Source: Spirometra erinaceieuropaei (lineage: Eukaryota > Platyhelminthes > Cestoda > Diphyllobothriidea > Diphyllobothriidae). From it: a stretch of 64,000 nt of DNA. The notes under the pieces are model-generated. The model had not been told where the DNA came from. It saw only the letters and a list, made by a program, of their open reading frames with translations, and searched no databases. Position 1 is the stretch's first letter. Each line of letters begins with the position of its first letter. Both the position numbers and the translations under genes were made by a program. The stretch is taken from positions 635,996 through 699,995 of the forward strand of contig CACRXP010000068.1 of NCBI GenBank assembly GCA_902702965.1. The letters are read 5' to 3'. Positions 58,655 to 64,000 of the stretch are shown here, in pieces.

Positions 58655-59150
58655 CGTCTACTTCGAAGAGGCCGAAATTCTTGCAAGAGGTGACAATCGC
58701 GTGAGCCGGAAGCTGATTTAATCATGGTTTACTGGTCGCCAGTACATTAACACGTGTAATTATCTTCCCCTTCCATACTCGGTGCTGCGAATTCGCCTAG
58801 ACGGAGTAATTAGCCACGCGGGGAGTGTACATGTAGACACTTTTCCTAACACAAGGGTCGGTGCGTCAGATGGCCGAGCAATCATCACGCCAACATCCAA
58901 CGCACGTGATGAAATCGCAGCAATTAGCGACGCGGATGTCGGCCATTAAACAGTCATCACACCACGTGCAACGATTCCTGATGAGGGGGAAGGGAGTGGT
59001 GGCGTGAATACTAATAGGTATGCAGTAGAATGGCGACTGCATCCCATTAATACTGCAGCTCCTTGTACATGGACCACCCGTATCTGCTTTTTTCTCTGAT
59101 GATGCGTTCGAGTTGGAATCCGAAACATTAGGCTAATAAAGCTCTTGTCC
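58655..59150 (+). mobile_element. 5'-truncated Penelope-like element (3' end)
   Basis: The segment begins in the last part of the coding region: EAEILARGDN, a variant of the C-terminal endonuclease region, with a stop where LES is expected. It continues with TCTTCCCCTTCCATACTCGG (…LPYS codons), then the 3' region shared with 20939-21260 (CACCAACATCCAACGCACGT, GATGTCGGCCATTAAACAGT, CCACCCGTATCTGC). 5' truncation is the usual outcome of target-primed reverse transcription. It ends near the TAATAAAGC block at about 59136-59144. Confidence 0.8.
59096..59126 (+). ncRNA. Hammerhead-ribozyme-like core (copy 3)
   Basis: CTGATGA (intact), 19 bases, GAAAC. The 19 bases form a stem II of GCGTTC with GAATCC (one C-C mismatch, one G-T pair) around a six-base loop. 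It has the same spacing as copies 1 and 2, and the box sequence is the best preserved of the three. Stems I and III were not resolved by eye. Confidence 0.5.
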
Positions 59151-60074
59151 GAGCGATCGTGCCTGCCTCTTCTATCAGAAAACTAAGTGTGCTAATGGAG
59201 TCGCGGCCAGGTGGGGTGTATTAATGAAGAAACGTGGCGGCCAGCCTTACAGTCCTTACCATGTTATTTCTCTACTTAGCAGCATTGAAGGTCAGGACTC
59301 TGAGCTGTGATCGGTGGAGGCGCTTGAGAATAGTTATAGTGAGAAATACGCAATGAGCCATGGGGTTTGAATCCCTAAATTCAGCACTTTTCTCTCTGCA
59401 CTAACCCGCTCACCAACCGACCGTTCCAGCTCGTTAAACAGTGGTTGCTGAGACTGGTCGCAGTAGATGACGCCTCAAAACAGCCTACCTCCATGGCGGG
59501 CCTTCCGGGCGCGTCAGTACTTATGACTGCACGCAGATTCAGTACCAGTCTTATACAAGCGCATCCCGAAATTGACCTGACAATTTGCAGCGCAGCTCGC
59601 TTTTGGGGTCACTAACCAATTACAAAGTAAAGCAACAATGAAATTTGGCGTTTGCGGTAGTGGTGCGCGGATATTTAAGAGGTATTGTTTTACGCATGCG
59701 TATTTATGCCAGGCAGTCCGTGTGCAGTGTCGCCCGCTGACCCAAGCGCCGGAGAGCAACCATACGTCGGAGAGAAGCGGACGGACTAGTGGTGTCTAAG
59801 TAGAATGCAAAGTAAATCTGTACCCATTAAAAAAATGTGAAGGCCACTGAAAGTGCTGTCGGTAGTCTTGATGCTAAAAATATCTAGTGCTTGTAAATTG
59901 GATCCGAATTTGACAGTGATATGATTTTGGGTTTGCCAGAACTCGTCGGTGGCAGAACTCTGCTTGAATTTTGTAGTTAAAACTTGACAGACAACACATT
60001 AACTGGTCTCCGTCCGCGGCGTGTGCACACACCGCTTGCTCTGTGCACAAATGCGCAATGATTATCTGCCTATA
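59151..60074. other. Anonymous sequence
   Basis: No supported gene. A B-box-like GGGGTTTGAATCCC (59363-59376) has no matching A box. An 81-codon minus-strand frame (59514-59759) has no motif. Confidence 0.35.
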
Positions 60075-60390
60075 TATCATGCGCCGCTGTGCGGCTGCTG
60101 GTTGGGCTCGAGAGAGAGCCCTTAAGGCACAACGAAACGAGTGAGTTCCGTATGAACGATCGGTGAGCGCCCCCTAACACTGTATATTCCCGATCGAAAA
60201 CCGACAGGGCAACGGGCCCGTGGCCCGATGAGTAAAGGCGTTGACTTCTAAACCAACAGTTTGCGAGTTCCAGGCTCGGGTGTTCCACACTTCGGGCTGG
60301 GGTATGGCTGGCTGACGACGGCTAATAAACCATAAATGGCCATTCCAGTCTCCCTTGTCTTTGTCGGTAATACCATTCTGCCTATTATCT
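60075..60390 (+). repeat. tRNA-derived SINE, family 1 (best-preserved tail-head-body copy)
   Basis: The tail comes first (GCTGCTGGTTGGGCTCGAGA; perfect hairpin GGGCTC-GAGAGA-GAGCCC at 60104-60121; GAACGATCGGTGAGCGCCCC). A leader follows (GTATATTCCCGATCGAAAAC), then the tRNA-like head (CGTGGCCCGATGAGTAAAGG, GTTGACTTCTAAACCAACAG). The body is GGTGTTCCACACTTCGGGCT, GGCTGACGACGGCTAATAAA and CATTCCAGTCTCCCTTGTCT. The CTTCTAA loop suggests a tRNA-Arg(UCU) ancestor. Confidence 0.8.
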
Positions 60391-61766
60391 TTCCTTAGAC
60401 AGTAGGCCTATCAAGACTAAATTATGCTAAAGGGGATATTATTGCAGGCGGGCGAAAGATGCAAAGTAGACAGTTTCTGTTCTATCAGTCAAGCGGTCCC
60501 TGCAACACTATCTGATCCGAGACAGCTAGGACCTGCTACTGCCTGCTTCGAAAACCGCAGTTGCGGTTATCCAGAGTGGGCACAATTGTGCTTCGGACCC
60601 CGCCGACAGTTGCCAACATCAAGTTTACTGGGAAGGCATGGCTCAATGGACGCGACATAACACGTTGGAAACTGCGTGTCATACGTCCCTAGTGGGGAGG
60701 CATGTGTAAGGGACGTCTCAGTCACCAAATATGAGTTACCGGCTTGCTTGCCGAAGAGGTCATCATATAATGATGATCCGAACTCTTTCCAACTGCTCCA
60801 TACAATTGTTTAAGTTCCATGGATGACTCACTCGGTTTGTAGATCATGCCTATGCTGTCAATTTAGCAAATTATTCAGCTTTCTTATATTAATGATTGCT
60901 GCTTAAGAACGATACATGGGTAGCTGATGATTTTCGGCGTAAACCGTATTATTAACTCGTGAGACGAGCGTAAGAGGCTTATGCCAAAGGATTTATTTCA
61001 GGCGCGTGATTTTTGGTCTGTGGAATTCAAGAGCGGGGCATACATACGTCTATACTAATGAAGGTCTCTGAATCGTCTGATGTGCTGGTTATGGTATTCT
61101 TCTCCGCGAACTTCAGGCTCGTATTAAGACAAACAGACGCTTGGACTTTTCACGTTAAGCTGAGAATGCATTATTGAGGGCTCAGTAGATGGCTGCTTGC
61201 CTTTACCTACAGGTTTGCTACCGTTTTGCGCAACGCTGTACCAGGGCTAATATGCATCATCGGGCGTGACATTTCTTTGCCTTTCATAATAAACTCGTCG
61301 ATAATGAGGCGAAATTGCATTACGCATCACTCGGATAACCGCGTTTGTTTTTATTTTTGTCGATGCCCTTGCTACGGCTTTTGCTACTTAAGTTACACGC
61401 TGGCGGCAAATCTGATGTCACATTGACGCCGAATGAAAGTTGGCTAAACAAGCGCTCTGTTCAGTAATTTCATGCAAATTTAACATTTATTTTTGCATTC
61501 GTTCGACATTAAGTTTACTGCTATGAGCCAGAAACGTTCACCGTTTATGGTTATGGACGATGTGACTCTCATCTTTGCATGACGTGGGAATGCGACTGCA
61601 TCACAGTAAACTTATTCGTGCTTAGAAGCCTTGCGTGCAGCTCTGAGGAAGTACATTCAGAGGAGATTTCTACTGATTCATCTTGGGCACTCGGTTAAGT
61701 CCTCCCAGCGAATTCTACAGTAGCGACTGCTTAATGTTTAGACTCAAATCAGATGCGCTGCATGAC
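60391..61766. other. Anonymous sequence
   Basis: Only short open frames (78 codons at 60424-60660, 66 codons at 61226-61426) without domains or splice framing were seen. Confidence 0.4.
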
Positions 61767-62499
61767 ATAAAGTGGATGTGCTAACTCATACTGAAATGCG
61801 TTTTAGACCTTAAAAGATCACGCAAGTAGAGTTGTAATATGGATTGTCATGCAACATAATCTTAAGATATTTCGGCCACTCCGGGATGCCAACTTTTGAA
61901 AGGACTTCTTTGCGGTTGTCTGACAGTATACACTCTGCAAAATTGCCTGCTCAAATGGTATGACTTTTTCTCATTGACTTTCAATGCCCTTATAAATTCT
62001 AATGCATAAAATATAAAATAATATGTATGAAAGTTTTATTCTTTTGCTCGTTGAGAGGTAACTGATTTCTTCTTCAAACTGCGTACTTGAAAAAAGGGTT
62101 TAATTCGGTTTTAAAAGTTGTATGATCATACTCGTAATTTTTTGGCATAACAGAGTTTTATACAGCAAAATTATACCCTTCTTTCAAGCGCATATTTTAG
62201 AGGGGATGTATTTAACTTCTCTATGAGCAAAAGATTAAATTTTTTAATGACCGCTTTCTATGAAACATATTCACATTTCTAAGGGATTCGACAACCGACA
62301 AGACAAACCTTTTTGTGTAAATAGTTATGTTTTTCAGAGTGTAGTTGTTGTAGTTAGACGTCATCCCGAAGCATATCGAATCACTTAATACTTTGTTGCA
62401 TGGTAATCCATATGAGAACTCCAGGAAAGTAATCCTTTTGAGTTGAAAACGTATTTCAAAATTTTGGCAAACATTTCATCAGTTAGCGCATCTACTGTA
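61767..62499. mobile_element. Long-hairpin element (copy K, short)
   Basis: The left terminus (GTGGATGTGCTAACTCATAC, then TGAAATGCGTTTTAGACC) and inverted right terminus (AACGTATTTCAAAATTTTGG ... GTTAGCGCATCTACTGTA) are intact. Inner arms TTGAAAAAAGGGTTTAATTC and ATTATACCCTTCTTTCAAG are inverted to each other with little spacer, so this 733-base copy has lost most of the centre. Confidence 0.7.
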
Positions 62500-64000
62500 T
62501 GCTTTTAATAAGTTAATGTTTCATTGGTCAGCGCATGGTAGTCGCCACCTCCGTGATTTGAGCTGTCGCGCTATGATCCCATATTGAATGCCATGATGTT
62601 ATTCTCCATGACCTCTGGAGGACACATTAGATCATATTTGGCTTTCCGCTGAAATAACTGCTTTATCTACTGTGGCAGTATAAAAATCCGAAGAAATATA
62701 TTTAAAATCCACAAATCCAGATATTTTGACAATGAGCTCTCTGGCCTCGTGTTCTATTTACTTAATGTTCATAAAAGCATTCCGCATTAAATAGCTCCTT
62801 TTAATTGGCGTTGTGGATAGAGGTGTCGTGATGTGCAAAAAAAATTTAAACAGAGTTACTGGTCTAAAGAGTGAATAAGCTTCGGAATCCCGTAGGTATT
62901 AGAATGAGCACAATTGTCCTCAGGACTAAAACACTCTATAGTGTTTTTAGTTCCCCATAGTTGACGTAATAAACTGACATTCAAACTGTTTGAAACAAAA
63001 TATAAAAAGCCTGTCACGCTCAAAAGGACTTACTATCTTATGTTAACTAAGATTGAGCCTGAATGGTACGCCCTGATATATTCCGCGACAGGGAACCTAA
63101 TTTGAAAAAGCAGTGGAGATGACTGATTTGGCTTTATCACTTGCATTTCCCTAACCTAAATAAATCGTAGTGGATCTTCCTGGTCGGCGATACACATTTT
63201 TCCAAATAGTCCGATTGCTTAGGCTAAGTTTAGCGGTTTCGTTGGTGATTTCTTCGGCCATTTCGAGGGCGTTTACGAAGAGTGCCGATGAACCCTCTAC
63301 CAATCAAATTGCTTAATCAGTTGCGTTCAAACTGACGTAGTAAACTTTTCAGACAAACCTCACATAGCTCGCGGACATTTATTTAATTGATACAGCTACT
63401 TTAGGTGTTCTGACCCTCGGAGGCGTTAACGCGGCAAGCCTCTGACTACTGCTGGACTGCTTAGCGGTCTTAAGGATAGAGTCCACAAAAAAATGCGCTG
63501 ATCAATTTGGCCACATTCAGTACCTTTGTCTTACAAGACTTTCTTAATATAAAGCAAAGCATTAAGGAACTTGAGACATTAATTTGACACTAAACAGTTA
63601 AACCGGCACGAATGCCTATGTCCACCGCGTGGTCAACAGTTTGGTATGCACAGGAAGGTGGCGTAAGCTTGCAACAGATGACAGTGAAAGCAGGCTCGCG
63701 CAACATCTATTGAATTCTATCCTCACAGGAGCGAGGAGACAGGGTCTAGATGAGCGGGAATGGACTCGAAGATGGTGGCTGGGGGGGGGGGTCAAAATCC
63801 CCTCTACGCGTGCGGCAAGCAAGCCTGTCCACGCGCGTCAGACAAACTGTTTGCAGGACTGGAAGAAAAATCACGGTTTCCACATAGGTAAGCGTGACGT
63901 AATGCCGGCATTGTAGTCTGACACTCCGTCTTGATACGTTCGGACTAACCAGTCACTTAGCAGCCTCCCTACCATGACTCTATTCGCATCTTATTAGATC
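62500..64000. other. Anonymous sequence to window end
   Basis: No supported gene. Overlapping open frames at 63616-63916 on both strands span a run of ten or eleven G residues at about 63780-63790, where assembly is unreliable. Confidence 0.4.

Noticed and set aside
1..64000. CRISPR arrays, operons, rRNA genes or a prokaryotic defence island
   Set aside because: There are no spaced direct repeats, no dense coding and no ribosome-binding pattern; introns and SINEs show this is eukaryotic nuclear DNA.

Overview
The window looks like a piece of an invertebrate nuclear genome, most likely a parasitic flatworm and possibly a diphyllobothriid-type tapeworm (the last is inference from the retroelement families). 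The evidence is AT-rich sequence with no dense coding, GT..AG introns of 2-7 kb, two assembly gaps (11781-11993 and 33543-33605), and many interspersed repeats. There is no operon structure, rRNA, CRISPR array or intact tRNA gene.

The one convincing host gene lies on the + strand, from 32787 to at least about 54960. It was reconstructed from reading-frame phase across splice sites. A signal-peptide exon (32787-32844) is followed by CUB domain 1 split over two exons (37850-38030 and 40297-40601), then CUB domain 2, also split (47523-47772 and about 54759-54964). The first four exons join in frame at every junction, and CUB1 carries the expected four cysteines. The start of the exon for the second half of CUB2 is uncertain. 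The family is secreted or membrane-anchored CUB proteins; the 3' end of the gene was not found.

The rest of what can be explained is mobile DNA. (i) A decayed Penelope-like retroelement with a GIY-YIG endonuclease (18851-20938) has its 3' region at 20939-21260, an inverted extra copy of its 3' end directly upstream (18390-18850), and a 5'-truncated relative at 58655-59150. All three 3' regions carry a hammerhead-ribozyme-like core with identical spacing. (ii) A second, different Penelope-like remnant lies at 22340-23838. (iii) A non-autonomous family of about 0.7-1 kb, whose copies are long inverted repeats able to fold almost end to end, has at least ten copies or fragments, one nested inside another. 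(iv) A roughly 380-400 bp inverted-terminal-repeat element is present twice. (v) Two tRNA-derived SINE families are present: one (about 330 bp unit) in circularly permuted arrangements at 6.8, 27.1-28.0 and 60.1 kb, the other as head-to-head inverted copies at 52.6-53.9 kb. (vi) A GC-richer repeat of about 350 bp occurs at 31.4 and 45.5 kb.

Layout: 0-12 kb is mostly anonymous sequence with hairpin elements. 12.3-15.5 kb is GC-richer with unexplained open stretches and one exon-like block. 18-24 kb holds the retroelements. 25-31 kb is repeat-rich. 32.8-55 kb is the CUB gene, with repeats inside its introns. 55-64 kb is again repeats and anonymous DNA.
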